In this document: positions 8,041-15,967 of the stretch, piece by piece
Position numbering within the stretch: the stretch's first letter is position 1
How the letters are laid out: every line of letters begins with the position of its first letter
Source: Polynucleobacter sp. 73C-SIWE
GTDB taxonomy: Bacteria > Pseudomonadota > Gammaproteobacteria > Burkholderiales > Burkholderiaceae
Length of the DNA stretch: 64,000 nucleotides
Assembly (NCBI RefSeq): GCF_018882465.1
Contig: NZ_JACVOK010000001.1
Span: forward strand, 806,001-870,000
Direction: 5' to 3'
Notes under the pieces: generated by a model
The model's input: the letters and a program-made list of their open reading frames with translations, nothing else
Databases searched by the model: none
What the model was told of the DNA's origin: nothing
Made by a program: the position numbers and the translations under genes

Positions 8041-9486
8041 TTATTTATTGTCTCGCAATTGTCGCTCGATATCCGCACTAGAGTCTACGGTGATCTCATT
8101 TTGCTCAACTCCAGCAAGTGGATCAACGGAGGGCCCGCTGGCATCAAAGGCAGCAGTCGGCTTATCAACAAAGTAGGTCACTGTTTCTGGGATGAAGATG
8201 ATGATCGCTACCAAAATCAGTTGCAGACCAACCCACGGAAGGGCTCCATAGTAAATATCAGAGCTTTTAACGGTTTTATCGGCCACCCCTCGCAAGTAAA
8301 ACAAGGCAAATCCAAATGGTGGATGCATGAATGAGGTCTGCATATTGGCACCAAGTAGCACGCCAAACCAGATCAGATCAATACCTAACTTATCTGCAAC
8401 AGGCGCTAGCAGTGGAATAATGATGAATGCAATTTCAAAATAGTCTAAGAAGAAGGCTAAGAAGAAGACAAATAAGTTCACCACAATCAAGAAGCCGATT
8501 TGTCCGCCTGGTAGGCCTGTTAAGAGCTCCTCAATCCAAAGGTCCCCATCTACTCCGCGGAAGGTCAAACCAAATACCGTAGAGCCAATCAGAATGAAGA
8601 TCACCATGGCATTGATGCGCATGGTGGAGGTCATTGCTTCCCAGACTAAAGTTTTTTGTAGACGCTTGTTCATTGCTGCGAGAACTAATGCTCCTACAGA
8701 ACCCATGGCGCCACCTTCAGTTGGTGTGGCTAGGCCCATTAAGATCGTTCCCAGCACTAAGAAAATCAGTGCAATTGAAGGAACAATACCCCAGAGGATT
8801 TTCTTAAATAACTTCCAATCAATTTTTGGACGAGCTTCCGGTGGAAGTGCCGGCACATCTTGTGGTCTAAAGATCGACAAGAAGAAAATGAATAAACAGA
8901 ACAGTGCCACTTGAATAATCGATGGCCCAATAGCGCCAGCGTACATATCACCAACAGATTTACCTAACTGGTCAGCCAACACAATTAATACGAGTGATGG
9001 TGGAATCAATTGGGTGATGGTTCCTGATGCAGCAATCACTCCGGTAGCTACACGTGGGTTATAGCCATAGCGCAACATGATTGGTAGGGAAATTAATCCC
9101 ATTGCAATCACAGATGCGGCCACGGTTCCAGTAATCGCACCGAGAATCGCGCCAACAATAATGACTGCATAAGCTAAGCCACCACGGACTGGGCCAAACA
9201 ACTGACCCAAGCCTTCGAGCATGTCTTCTGCTAATCCACATTTCTCCAGAATCGCACCCATGAAGGTGAAGAAGGGAATGGAGAGTAGCAAGTCATTCGA
9301 GAGAATACCGAATACTCGGTCTGGCAGCGCTTGTAAGAAAGTGGGCTGAAACATGCCCATTTCGATACCGATAAATGCAAAGAATAGGCCAACAGCGCCA
9401 AGAGAAAAGGCGGCTGGATATCCAAGCAATAAAAATATAATTAAGCCCCCAAACATGATGGGGGCCATCAAATCATGGCTAATCAT
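8041..9486 (-). CDS. dctM: TRAP transporter large permease, DctM
   Basis: The 481-residue protein has about 12 hydrophobic segments and typical DctM motifs (GAILGAITGTVAASVIAMGLI; MLRYGYNPRVATGVIAASGT; NLFVFFLAFFLDYFEIAFI). It is the main Na+-coupled translocation subunit of a tripartite TRAP system, fed by the periplasmic binding protein. The cytoplasmic C-tail (about 45 residues, acidic and polar) is longer than usual. Its ATG overlaps the dctQ stop by 4 bases (ATGA), so the two are translationally coupled. Confidence 0.92.
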   Translation of the reverse strand: MISHDLMAPIMFGGLIIFLLLGYPAAFSLGAVGLFFAFIGIEMGMFQPTFLQALPDRVFGILSNDLLLSIPFFTFMGAILEKCGLAEDMLEGLGQLFGPVRGGLAYAVIIVGAILGAITGTVAASVIAMGLISLPIMLRYGYNPRVATGVIAASGTITQLIPPSLVLIVLADQLGKSVGDMYAGAIGPSIIQVALFCLFIFFLSIFRPQDVPALPPEARPKIDWKLFKKILWGIVPSIALIFLVLGTILMGLATPTEGGAMGSVGALVLAAMNKRLQKTLVWEAMTSTMRINAMVIFILIGSTVFGLTFRGVDGDLWIEELLTGLPGGQIGFLIVVNLFVFFLAFFLDYFEIAFIIIPLLAPVADKLGIDLIWFGVLLGANMQTSFMHPPFGFALFYLRGVADKTVKSSDIYYGALPWVGLQLILVAIIIFIPETVTYFVDKPTAAFDASGPSVDPLAGVEQNEITVDSSADIERQLRDNK

Positions 9487-10025
9487 TGCAGAGGTCTTTC
9501 GTACTTAGGATCGATTTGAATCATGCCGATAATGGCAGCATAGCGTTTGATGATTTCTGAAATACCTTGGAGTGTTAATAAGAAAAATCCCAAAGTAATC
9601 GCGCCACGAACTGGCCAACGAATCAGGCCACCTGGATTACTCGAAGTTTCATTTTGAATTACCGAAGTAACAAAAAATTCCCAGGAGTAGTAACCGATGA
9701 TGATTGTTACTGGTAAGAAGAAAACAATGCCACCCCAAAAGTCCAACCAGAGTCGGAGTTTGTTGGGGTACATTGCATAAAGTACGTCTACTCGCACATG
9801 TTCATTGAGGCGGAAAGTGGTTGCAGCACCAAACATCACCATGCCGGCGAATAGATACCACTGCGCTTCTAGCCAACCGTTGGAGCTGACATTGAAGCCA
9901 TACCGAATCAGCGCATTTGCTGTGCTGACCAGTACGGCTATCAATACCATCCAACTCGCTAATACACCAAAACGGTCATTTAAACGATCAACGAAACTTG
10001 CAAAAACTAAAAATTGTTTTGGCAT
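9483..10025 (-). CDS. dctQ: TRAP transporter small permease, DctQ
   Basis: The 180-residue membrane protein has four hydrophobic helices (about 20-45, 58-80, 95-120 and 140-162). It carries the DctQ family signature around the second helix, EAQWYLFAGMVMFGAATTFR, followed by NEHVRVDVLY. It scaffolds the DctM permease. The gene lies 20 bases after the binding-protein gene and overlaps dctM by 4 bases. Confidence 0.9.
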   Translation of the reverse strand: MPKQFLVFASFVDRLNDRFGVLASWMVLIAVLVSTANALIRYGFNVSSNGWLEAQWYLFAGMVMFGAATTFRLNEHVRVDVLYAMYPNKLRLWLDFWGGIVFFLPVTIIIGYYSWEFFVTSVIQNETSSNPGGLIRWPVRGAITLGFFLLTLQGISEIIKRYAAIIGMIQIDPKYERPLQ

Positions 10026-10045
10026 ATCAGATTCTCAATAAAGTT

Positions 10046-11131
10046 TTATTTGACTGGATTAGTCAACATGAAGCTCATGAGAGTTTGCTCAGCAACTTTG
10101 TTCCACAACATTTGATCGTTGCGGAATTTTTTCCAAGGCTCGTAAATCTTCTTGAACGATGGATTTTTAGCTGCTTCTTCTTCATACATTTCGAAGGCTG
10201 CATTTGATGCTGCTTTCATAATTTCTGTTGAATAAGACTGTAGCTTCACACCGTTCTTAATTAAGCTTTGCAAGGCGATTGGGTTTTTATAGTCGTACTC
10301 GGCCATCATGTCGATGTTGCACTCTGCACACGCTGAAGCTAAAGCTTCTTGGTATTGCTTAGGCAACTTTTCCCATTCCTTTATGTTGACGTACATGGAG
10401 TACATCGAGCAAGCTTCCCACCATCCTGGGTAGTAGTAGTAAGGAGCAATTTTGTAGAAGCCGAGTTTTTCATCGTCGTAAGGGCCAACCCACTCAGCCG
10501 CATCAATCACACCTTTTTCAAGCGCTGGATAAATATCACCGCCGGCAATTTGTTGTGGAATTGCTCCTAAACGGGACATGACTTCGCCACCGAGACCAGC
10601 GATACGCATCTTCAGGCCTTTAAGGTCAGCAACAGTCTTGACTGGCTTTTTGAACCAGCCACCCATTTGAGTGCCGGTGTTGCCTGCTGGGAAAGAAATA
10701 ATGTTGTAGTCGCGCAAGAACTCGCGTTGGAGCTTTAAGCCACCACCCCAATACATCCAGGCATTTTGCTGGCGCTGGTTCATACCAAAAGGAACAGTAG
10801 TATCAAAAGCAAAAGTTTTGTTTTTACCTACAAAGTAATAGCCGGCAGTGTGGGTGCACTCAACAGTGCCTTGCTGTACCGCATCAACGGTACCGAAGGC
10901 TGGAACGATTTCGCCCGCGCCGAAAATACGAATTTGGAATTTGCCATCAGTCAAAGCGGCAACCCGCTTGGAGATGAACTCGCCACCACCATAAATAGTG
11001 TCTAAGCTCTTTGGAAAGCTAGAAGCACAGCGCCATTTCACTTCTGGCATAGATTGGGCAATCGCCGGTGCAGCTAATACACCTGCAGCTGCGCCAAGTG
11101 CGGTTTTACCTAAAAAGTCACGTCTTTTCAT
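10046..11131 (-). CDS. TRAP transporter substrate-binding protein, TakP-like
   Basis: The 361-residue periplasmic protein starts MKRRDFLGKTALGAAAGVLA, a twin-arginine-like export signal with a probable cut after AIAQS. The mature part matches the TakP group (2-oxo-acid binders), including GPYDDEKLGFYKIAPYYYYP and the arginine region KGLKMRIAGLGGEV that usually binds the substrate carboxylate. An AAGGAG ribosome site precedes 11131, so an in-frame ATG at 11191 is not used. It is the first gene of the operon with dctQ, dctM and the ggt-like hydrolase. A 2-keto acid or another carboxylate is the likely ligand; exact specificity is unknown. Confidence 0.88.
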   Translation of the reverse strand: MKRRDFLGKTALGAAAGVLAAPAIAQSMPEVKWRCASSFPKSLDTIYGGGEFISKRVAALTDGKFQIRIFGAGEIVPAFGTVDAVQQGTVECTHTAGYYFVGKNKTFAFDTTVPFGMNQRQQNAWMYWGGGLKLQREFLRDYNIISFPAGNTGTQMGGWFKKPVKTVADLKGLKMRIAGLGGEVMSRLGAIPQQIAGGDIYPALEKGVIDAAEWVGPYDDEKLGFYKIAPYYYYPGWWEACSMYSMYVNIKEWEKLPKQYQEALASACAECNIDMMAEYDYKNPIALQSLIKNGVKLQSYSTEIMKAASNAAFEMYEEEAAKNPSFKKIYEPWKKFRNDQMLWNKVAEQTLMSFMLTNPVK

Positions 11132-11468
11132 TTGAATTGCTCCTTGTTGGATATTTATAGGGCGGCATTTTAGTAATGCCTTTTTATTCACTTCTGAGAC
11201 TATTAAAACGAATTGGGGTTTTATTTCTTAATGTAGTTTGCACCCAGATGCACAAATGCGCACCCTCTTTGTGCATACTGCCATAAAAGTGGGCTAATCC
11301 CTATTAACTTCGTGGTTTATGGGGGCGTTGCAGTAAATCCACATTTCTCGGGAAAACCCCGAGTCAAATTCATGAGGAATTACCCTAAGTAATAGATTTC
11401 TTTGATTTTTTTCAAAGCATAATCGGCGGGTTGTTTTTTTATTTAATAAAAATAGTTAGGAGCTACTG
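11132..11468. promoter_or_regulatory. Divergent regulatory region between TRAP operon and MHS transporter
   Basis: This 337-base gap carries the promoters of both neighbours. It holds a perfect 9-base inverted repeat, ATGCACAAA (11248-11256) and TTTGTGCAT (11268-11276), spaced 11 bases. It also has a CTCGGG/CCCGAG hairpin at 11347-11363, and a small GGCATT/AATGCC hairpin plus T5 at 11164-11185. No promoter hexamers could be assigned with confidence. The MHS gene has a TTAGGAG ribosome site just before its ATG. Confidence 0.5.
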
Positions 11469-13139
11469 ATGTCTACAGCACACAAAGCAGCCCCAATGAC
11501 CGCTGAAGAGCGCAAAGTTATTTTTGCTTCCTCATTAGGTACGGTTTTTGAGTGGTACGACTTTTATCTTTACGGTTCATTGGCTGCCATTATGGCCAAG
11601 CAGTTTTTCTCAGGCTTAGATGCTGGCTCTGCCTTCATTTTCGCTTTGCTAGCATTCGCGGCTGGTTTCATCGTGCGTCCATTCGGCGCATTGGTGTTCG
11701 GTCGCTTAGGCGATTTGATTGGCCGTAAATACACCTTCTTGGTCACCATCCTCTTAATGGGTGGCGCAACCTTCATCGTGGGTATTCTGCCTAACTATGC
11801 AACTATTGGTGTTGCCGCTCCAGTGATCTTGATTGCATTGCGTATGCTTCAAGGTTTGGCTTTGGGTGGTGAGTACGGTGGTGCTGCTACCTACGTTGCA
11901 GAACATGCTCCTAACGGTAAGCGCGGTGCATACACAGCTTGGATTCAGACAACAGCTACTCTTGGCTTGTTCCTCTCCTTGCTCGTGATTTTGTTCACAC
12001 GTGAATTCACTGGTCCAGACTTTGATGTTTGGGGCTGGCGTGTTCCATTCCTTCTCTCAATTATTTTGTTGGCCGTTTCTGTTTACATCCGTTTATCGAT
12101 GAACGAATCCCCAGCATTTAAGAAGATGAAGGAAGAGGGCAAACTCTCCAAAGCGCCTTTGACAGAATCATTTGGTCAATGGAAGAACTTGAAGATTGTT
12201 ATCTTGGCATTGTTTGGTCTGGTTGCAGGTCAAGCGGTGGTTTGGTATACAGGTCAGTTCTATGCTTTGTTCTACCTTACTCAAGTATTGAAGGTAGATC
12301 CTAAGACTGCAAACTTATTGATTGCTGCTTCATTGGTAATCGGTACACCATTCTTTGTGATCTTCGGTACTCTGTCAGATAAGATCGGCCGTAAGGTCAT
12401 CATCATGGGTGGTTTGTTAATTGCTATCATCCTGTACATCCCGAACACACCAGTGTCCTTGTTTAACGGCTTAACTCACTTTGCTAACCCAGCGTTAGAA
12501 AAAGCGATGGCAAGTGCACCAGCAAGTATTACTGCTGATGTGAACGAATGTACTTTCCAGTTCAACCCAACAGGTACTGCGAAGTTCACTAGCTCTTGCG
12601 ATATTGCAAAGCAGGTGATGGCTTCTAACTCTGCTAGCTACACAACTATCGCCGGCCCAGCTGGTGGAACTGCAGTTGTGAAGATTGGCGATACAGAGAT
12701 TCAAGGTTACTCTGCTAAGGGTATGGCTCCAGCTGATGCGAAAGCAAAAGATGCTGAGTTCAAGAAAGCAATTCGTGATGCATTGAATGCTGCTGGTTAT
12801 CCTGCAAAGGCTGATCCTGCTGCGATCAATCATGCTGCGATTTTGGGTATCTTGGTAATTTTGGTGATCTTGGTAACCATGGTTTATGGTCCAATTGCTG
12901 CGATGTTGGTTGAGATGTTCCCAACCCGCATTCGTTACACCTCTATGTCCTTGCCATACCACATTGGTAACGGTTGGTTTGGTGGCTTGATGCCAACAAT
13001 CGCCTTCGCCTTGGTTGCGCAAAACGGTAATATTTACTATGGTCTCTGGTACCCAATTATCATCGCTACGATAACGTTGGTAATCGGTACACTCTTTATC
13101 AAAGAAACCAAAGACGTAGATATCTATGCACGTGACTAA
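11469..13139 (+). CDS. MHS-family major facilitator (metabolite:H+ symporter) with large loop insertion
   Basis: The 556-residue transporter has the MHS hallmark GTVFEWYDFYLYG near residue 20, GRLGDLIGRKYTFL between helices 2 and 3, and LGGEYGGAATYVAEHAP in helix 4. Relatives import proline/betaine, shikimate, ketoglutarate or citrate. Unlike the usual 420-450 residues, it carries an insert of roughly 110 residues (about 325-440) between late transmembrane helices. The insert is hydrophilic, has two cysteines (NECTFQFNP, SSCDIAKQV), and is probably periplasmic. Codon use looks like that of a highly expressed gene. It is transcribed alone and ends at a strong terminator. Confidence 0.88.
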   Translation: MSTAHKAAPMTAEERKVIFASSLGTVFEWYDFYLYGSLAAIMAKQFFSGLDAGSAFIFALLAFAAGFIVRPFGALVFGRLGDLIGRKYTFLVTILLMGGATFIVGILPNYATIGVAAPVILIALRMLQGLALGGEYGGAATYVAEHAPNGKRGAYTAWIQTTATLGLFLSLLVILFTREFTGPDFDVWGWRVPFLLSIILLAVSVYIRLSMNESPAFKKMKEEGKLSKAPLTESFGQWKNLKIVILALFGLVAGQAVVWYTGQFYALFYLTQVLKVDPKTANLLIAASLVIGTPFFVIFGTLSDKIGRKVIIMGGLLIAIILYIPNTPVSLFNGLTHFANPALEKAMASAPASITADVNECTFQFNPTGTAKFTSSCDIAKQVMASNSASYTTIAGPAGGTAVVKIGDTEIQGYSAKGMAPADAKAKDAEFKKAIRDALNAAGYPAKADPAAINHAAILGILVILVILVTMVYGPIAAMLVEMFPTRIRYTSMSLPYHIGNGWFGGLMPTIAFALVAQNGNIYYGLWYPIIIATITLVIGTLFIKETKDVDIYARD

Positions 13140-13171
13140 TTAGATGTAAAACATCTTCAGTCTGCAGTATC

Positions 13172-13208
13172 AAAAAGCCCGATCACACAATGATCGGGCT
13201 TTTTTTAT
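13172..13208. terminator. Bidirectional rho-independent terminator
   Basis: A 13-bp stem, AAAAGCCCGATCA / TGATCGGGCTTTT, with a CACAA loop and T/A runs on both sides separates the convergent MHS and MOSC genes. Confidence 0.92.
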
Positions 13209-13816
13209 TCCCATAAATCTTTTTGATTGCGATTGTTCAGTAGCTTTTGATTTTGCTGAGCAATGGAAATATCTCTTGCTCCAGGCACCACGGTAATCTG
13301 CGCCCCCGCAGTCAAGGCACCAGTCTTGATGACCCGAAGGTACCAGCCGCTAAAGCCAGATTGCAACATCGCCTTGGAAGCGCCTTTGTAGCGCATAGCA
13401 GCGTTGAATTTGAAGCAGGGCTCACGCAATTTGACGACGACAAATTCGAGATCACCGATCAATAATTTATCTCCAACAAAGACCTCGGTTTCGAGTAGGC
13501 CTTCGATCGTAAAGTTCTCACCAATGGCGCCATGCGCAAGCGTAGTCGGCTTTTTAGTTTCGCGAGTTAGTAGCTCGTTCCAAAAAGCGTAGTGTTCCGC
13601 TGGATATACATAGATCGCTTTCTCAACACCACCATGCACACTTAAGTCTGCTTGCTCATCACCCTGCACTCCAAGAGTGGTAATTTCAACCGGGCTTGGG
13701 TTTTGCAAATTACTCACGCTCTTTTTGTGAATTGCTGACGCAACGGTTTTGTAATCCGGATGGTGATTACCAAAGAGGGGCAATACTTTGCCACTAGAAA
13801 TCGATAGAAGACGCAT
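13205..13816 (-). CDS. MOSC-domain protein, YiiM-like
   Basis: The 203-residue protein is a MOSC domain with the conserved cysteine in VKLREPCFKFNAAMRY, followed by a short C-terminal helical tail. YiiM-type MOSC proteins bind molybdenum cofactor and take part in detoxifying N-hydroxylated bases such as 6-hydroxylaminopurine. The HGGVEKAIYVYPAEHYAFW segment is typical of the domain. It is a single gene ending on the shared terminator, divergent from the small secreted protein at 13863. Confidence 0.85.
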   Translation of the reverse strand: MRLLSISSGKVLPLFGNHHPDYKTVASAIHKKSVSNLQNPSPVEITTLGVQGDEQADLSVHGGVEKAIYVYPAEHYAFWNELLTRETKKPTTLAHGAIGENFTIEGLLETEVFVGDKLLIGDLEFVVVKLREPCFKFNAAMRYKGASKAMLQSGFSGWYLRVIKTGALTAGAQITVVPGARDISIAQQNQKLLNNRNQKDLWE

Positions 13817-13862
13817 AAGTAAAAATGCCTGATAAGATCAAACGATAAATTAAAGAGAGTAA

Positions 13863-14273
13863 ATGATGCACCTATATAGGGTAGTCACCATCATATTTTT
13901 TAGCGTATTCCTGAGTCAAGGGGCTCACGCTAAATGGGATGAAGAGCGCGATGTCACTACGAACGGTAAAGATGAGTTAGTTTATTACTTCAAGACCAAT
14001 GAGCAGGGGCAGAAATTGGTTTTAGATAAATATGTAAAGCGTCTGATTTTTATCCGCCCTGATCGCCTTCATAAACGCACTATTAGGCAAATTAAGATCG
14101 ATGGAGTACCTGTAGATGTTACGAGCGACCCCTTTTCACGACACCCCGAGCAGACAGCGATTGTTTTCGACAATAAAGATGAGGTCCTCAAAAAACTTTT
14201 CTTGGCTAAGAAAATTGAACTGGATGTGCGTTATGGCCGAGAACAAGAGGTAAGTACTTTTCTGGTGAAATAA
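13863..14273 (+). CDS. Small secreted protein of unknown function
   Basis: The 136-residue protein has a clear Sec signal peptide (VVTIIFFSVFLSQGAHA) and probable cleavage after AHA near residue 23. The mature part of about 113 residues is charged and predicted mixed alpha/beta; it has no cysteines and no motif I recognise. Two adjacent ATGs (13863, 13866) are possible starts. It lies 22 bases before the FAH-family gene on the same strand and may be co-transcribed with it. Function not recognised. Confidence 0.7.
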   Translation: MMHLYRVVTIIFFSVFLSQGAHAKWDEERDVTTNGKDELVYYFKTNEQGQKLVLDKYVKRLIFIRPDRLHKRTIRQIKIDGVPVDVTSDPFSRHPEQTAIVFDNKDEVLKKLFLAKKIELDVRYGREQEVSTFLVK

Positions 14274-14295
14274 ATTTGTTAAAAGGAGTGAAACA

Positions 14296-15108
14296 ATGTC
14301 AGATCACAATAATGATGTGCTAAGTCGGCGAAATGCTATCAAGCTAGGCGTTGCCTCACTGTCCTCCGCGGGCTTGGTTGCTGGAGTTCAGGCGCATAAG
14401 ACTGATGACGTAGTGAAGACCCCATTTGTTGTAGCGCAAACCTTCATACCGATTGCAGGTGGCAATGCTGAATTTCCTGTGCGCCGCATTTACTGCATTG
14501 GCAGAAATTATGCAGCGCACGCCCGCGAGATGGGGTCTGATCCTACGCGCGAGCCACCATTCTTTTTTCAAAAGCCAACGGATGCTATTCAGTTTGTAGC
14601 TCCCAATAAGATAGTGGATCACCCTTATCCATCACTAACGAAAAATTATCATTACGAAGTAGAGTTAGTGGCAGCATTGAAAACTGGTGGGAAAAATATT
14701 TCTCCACAAAATGCCCTGGATCATGTTTATGGTTATGCCTTAGGTCTTGATATGACGCGTCGTGATTTGCAGCGCTTTATGGGAGATCAAAAAAAGCCGT
14801 GGGAAATTGGAAAATCTTTTGATTATTCGGCACCGATTGGGCCAATCTTTCCTGTTGCGCAAGTGGGGCACTTTACGAAGGGCGCCATCTCGCTTTCCGT
14901 GAACGGAGTAGTAAAGCAAAAAGCGAATTTGGATCAGATGATTTGGTCTGTAGCGGAACAAATCGCTAAGCTATCAGAAGCTAACGAACTATTCCCTGGG
15001 GACATCATTTACTCCGGAACGCCTGAGAATGTGGGGCCAGTTGTGCGAGGAGATGTTGTTCGTTGCAGTATTGATAATTTGCCTGATTTAGTCATCAAGA
15101 TTGTCTGA
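14296..15108 (+). CDS. Fumarylacetoacetate hydrolase-family protein with Tat-like leader
   Basis: The 270-residue protein has an FAH-fold catalytic domain from about residue 60 to the end. Metal ligands are visible in YHYEVELVAA (ExE pair) and in GLDMTRRDLQ. Relatives hydrolyse or decarboxylate acylpyruvates and ring-cleavage products. It is unusual in that the N-terminus reads SRRNAIKLGVASLSSAGLVA, a twin-arginine-type leader ending near VQAH. This suggests export, whereas FAH enzymes are normally cytoplasmic. An AAAAGGAG ribosome site fits start 14296. Substrate unknown. Confidence 0.82.
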   Translation: MSDHNNDVLSRRNAIKLGVASLSSAGLVAGVQAHKTDDVVKTPFVVAQTFIPIAGGNAEFPVRRIYCIGRNYAAHAREMGSDPTREPPFFFQKPTDAIQFVAPNKIVDHPYPSLTKNYHYEVELVAALKTGGKNISPQNALDHVYGYALGLDMTRRDLQRFMGDQKKPWEIGKSFDYSAPIGPIFPVAQVGHFTKGAISLSVNGVVKQKANLDQMIWSVAEQIAKLSEANELFPGDIIYSGTPENVGPVVRGDVVRCSIDNLPDLVIKIV

Positions 15109-15140
15109 TTTGCAGTATTGGGCGATCTAAAGTCGGCAAA

Positions 15141-15169
15141 TTGAGCATTTGGAGCAAATAAGCTAAAAT
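15141..15169 (+). promoter_or_regulatory. Promoter of tRNA-Met
   Basis: TTGAGC (15141-15146), a 17-base spacer and TAAAAT (15164-15169) lie about 10 bases before the mature tRNA 5' end, as expected for a tRNA promoter. Confidence 0.55.
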
Positions 15170-15178
15170 CTCAGATTC

Positions 15179-15255
15179 GGCGAATTAGCTCAGCTGGTTA
15201 GAGCGACGGAATCATAATCCGCAGGTCCGGGGTTCAAATCCCTGATTCGCCACCA
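15179..15255 (+). tRNA. tRNA-Met (CAT), elongator
   Basis: It folds as a complete cloverleaf: acceptor stem GGCGAAT/ATTCGCC, D arm with AGCTCAGCTGGTTAGAGC, anticodon loop ATCATAA with anticodon CAT, and T arm with GGTTCAAATCC. The 3' CCA is encoded. The 5' end G pairs fully in the acceptor stem, so it is not the initiator type. A CAT anticodon could also mark a lysidine-modified tRNA-Ile2; the weak C-A closing pair and overall similarity to elongator tRNA-Met favour Met. Confidence 0.88.
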
Positions 15256-15259
15256 ATTT

Positions 15260-15293
15260 AAAGGCCATTGCCCACCGGCAGTGGCCTTTTTTC
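15260..15293 (+). terminator. Terminator after tRNA-Met
   Basis: A 13-bp stem (AAAGGCCATTGCC with GGCAGTGGCCTTT, one G-T pair), a CACC loop and a run of six Ts directly follow the tRNA. Confidence 0.92.
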
Positions 15294-15315
15294 TTAAGCT
15301 GACTAGAATCGTCTT

Positions 15316-15849
15316 ATGGCTAAATTTTGGAACTTTGTCTTTTTTCAAGTGGGCTGGTTTGCTTGCATTTTGGGCGCTGCTTATCAGCATGAGCTCTGGG
15401 CGGTAATCGGAACCCTGGCCTATATTGCTATTTATCTCTGGCGCTCCCAAACCCCAAAGCTAGAACTCACCTTGCTGCTAAAGGTTCTATCTTTTGGGAT
15501 CCTGACCGATAGCCTTCTCATGTATTTGGGGATTCTCGACTTTAAGGGCACATGGCCCTCTCCTTATTTATCACCAGCATGGATGTGGGCTCTCTGGCTT
15601 TTAGTGGCCAGCACTCTCAATAGCTCCCTATCTTGGCTCAATGGTAAGCCTGTGCTAGGGATGGTTTTAGGGGCAATTAGCGGCCCACTATCTTATGAGG
15701 CTGGTATTCGAATGGGAGCTGCAAACTGGGGTTCTGGGTCCCATATCCTTGCTTTAGGGCTCATTAGCGTGGTCTGGGCTGTAGCAATGCCCCTCTTTTT
15801 CTATTGGGTTGGACCTATTACCAGGCCTGCCCTAGCAAAAAATACGTAA
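15316..15849 (+). CDS. Conserved membrane protein, DUF2878-like
   Basis: The 177-residue, very hydrophobic protein has about six membrane helices and almost no soluble part. The N-terminal pattern FWNFVFFQVGWFACILGAAY and the SWLNGKPVLGMVLGAISGPLSYEAG segment resemble the DUF2878 (YfaZ/DUF2878-like) proteins of proteobacteria; that family name is from memory. No enzymatic motif is seen. It sits between the tRNA terminator and the recA promoter, so it is probably a one-gene unit. Function unknown. Confidence 0.7.
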   Translation: MAKFWNFVFFQVGWFACILGAAYQHELWAVIGTLAYIAIYLWRSQTPKLELTLLLKVLSFGILTDSLLMYLGILDFKGTWPSPYLSPAWMWALWLLVASTLNSSLSWLNGKPVLGMVLGAISGPLSYEAGIRMGAANWGSGSHILALGLISVVWAVAMPLFFYWVGPITRPALAKNT

Positions 15850-15868
15850 ATTCCTTTAAAAAGTCACT

Positions 15869-15897
15869 TGCAAATACTACTGTTTTTATATACAGTA
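15869..15897 (+). promoter_or_regulatory. recA promoter with LexA (SOS) box
   Basis: TACTGTTTTTATATACAGTA at 15878-15897 matches the CTGT-N8-ACAG SOS operator almost as well as the E. coli recA box. It overlaps a promoter with -35 TTGCAA (15869-15874), a 17-base spacer and -10 TACAGT (15891-15896), so LexA would block polymerase directly. Confidence 0.88.
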
Positions 15898-15967
15898 ACT
15901 TCTAAGTTGTGAAACAGTAGATAAAACTTCGGGAAAAAGCCCAATACAAAGCGAAAAGGAATCAAAA

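Noticed and set aside
11239..11255. TTGCACCCAGATGCA as a sigma54 promoter.
   Set aside because: The invariant GG of the -24 box is TG here, and the hit is largely explained by the inverted repeat that overlaps it.
12495..13022. 175-codon open frame opposite the MHS transporter.
   Set aside because: Shadow of a strongly codon-biased gene; cysteine- and serine-rich nonsense composition, no start signal.
15179..15255. tRNA-Ile2 (lysidine-modified CAT).
   Set aside because: Overall sequence and anticodon arm look like elongator tRNA-Met; cannot be fully excluded without a covariance model.
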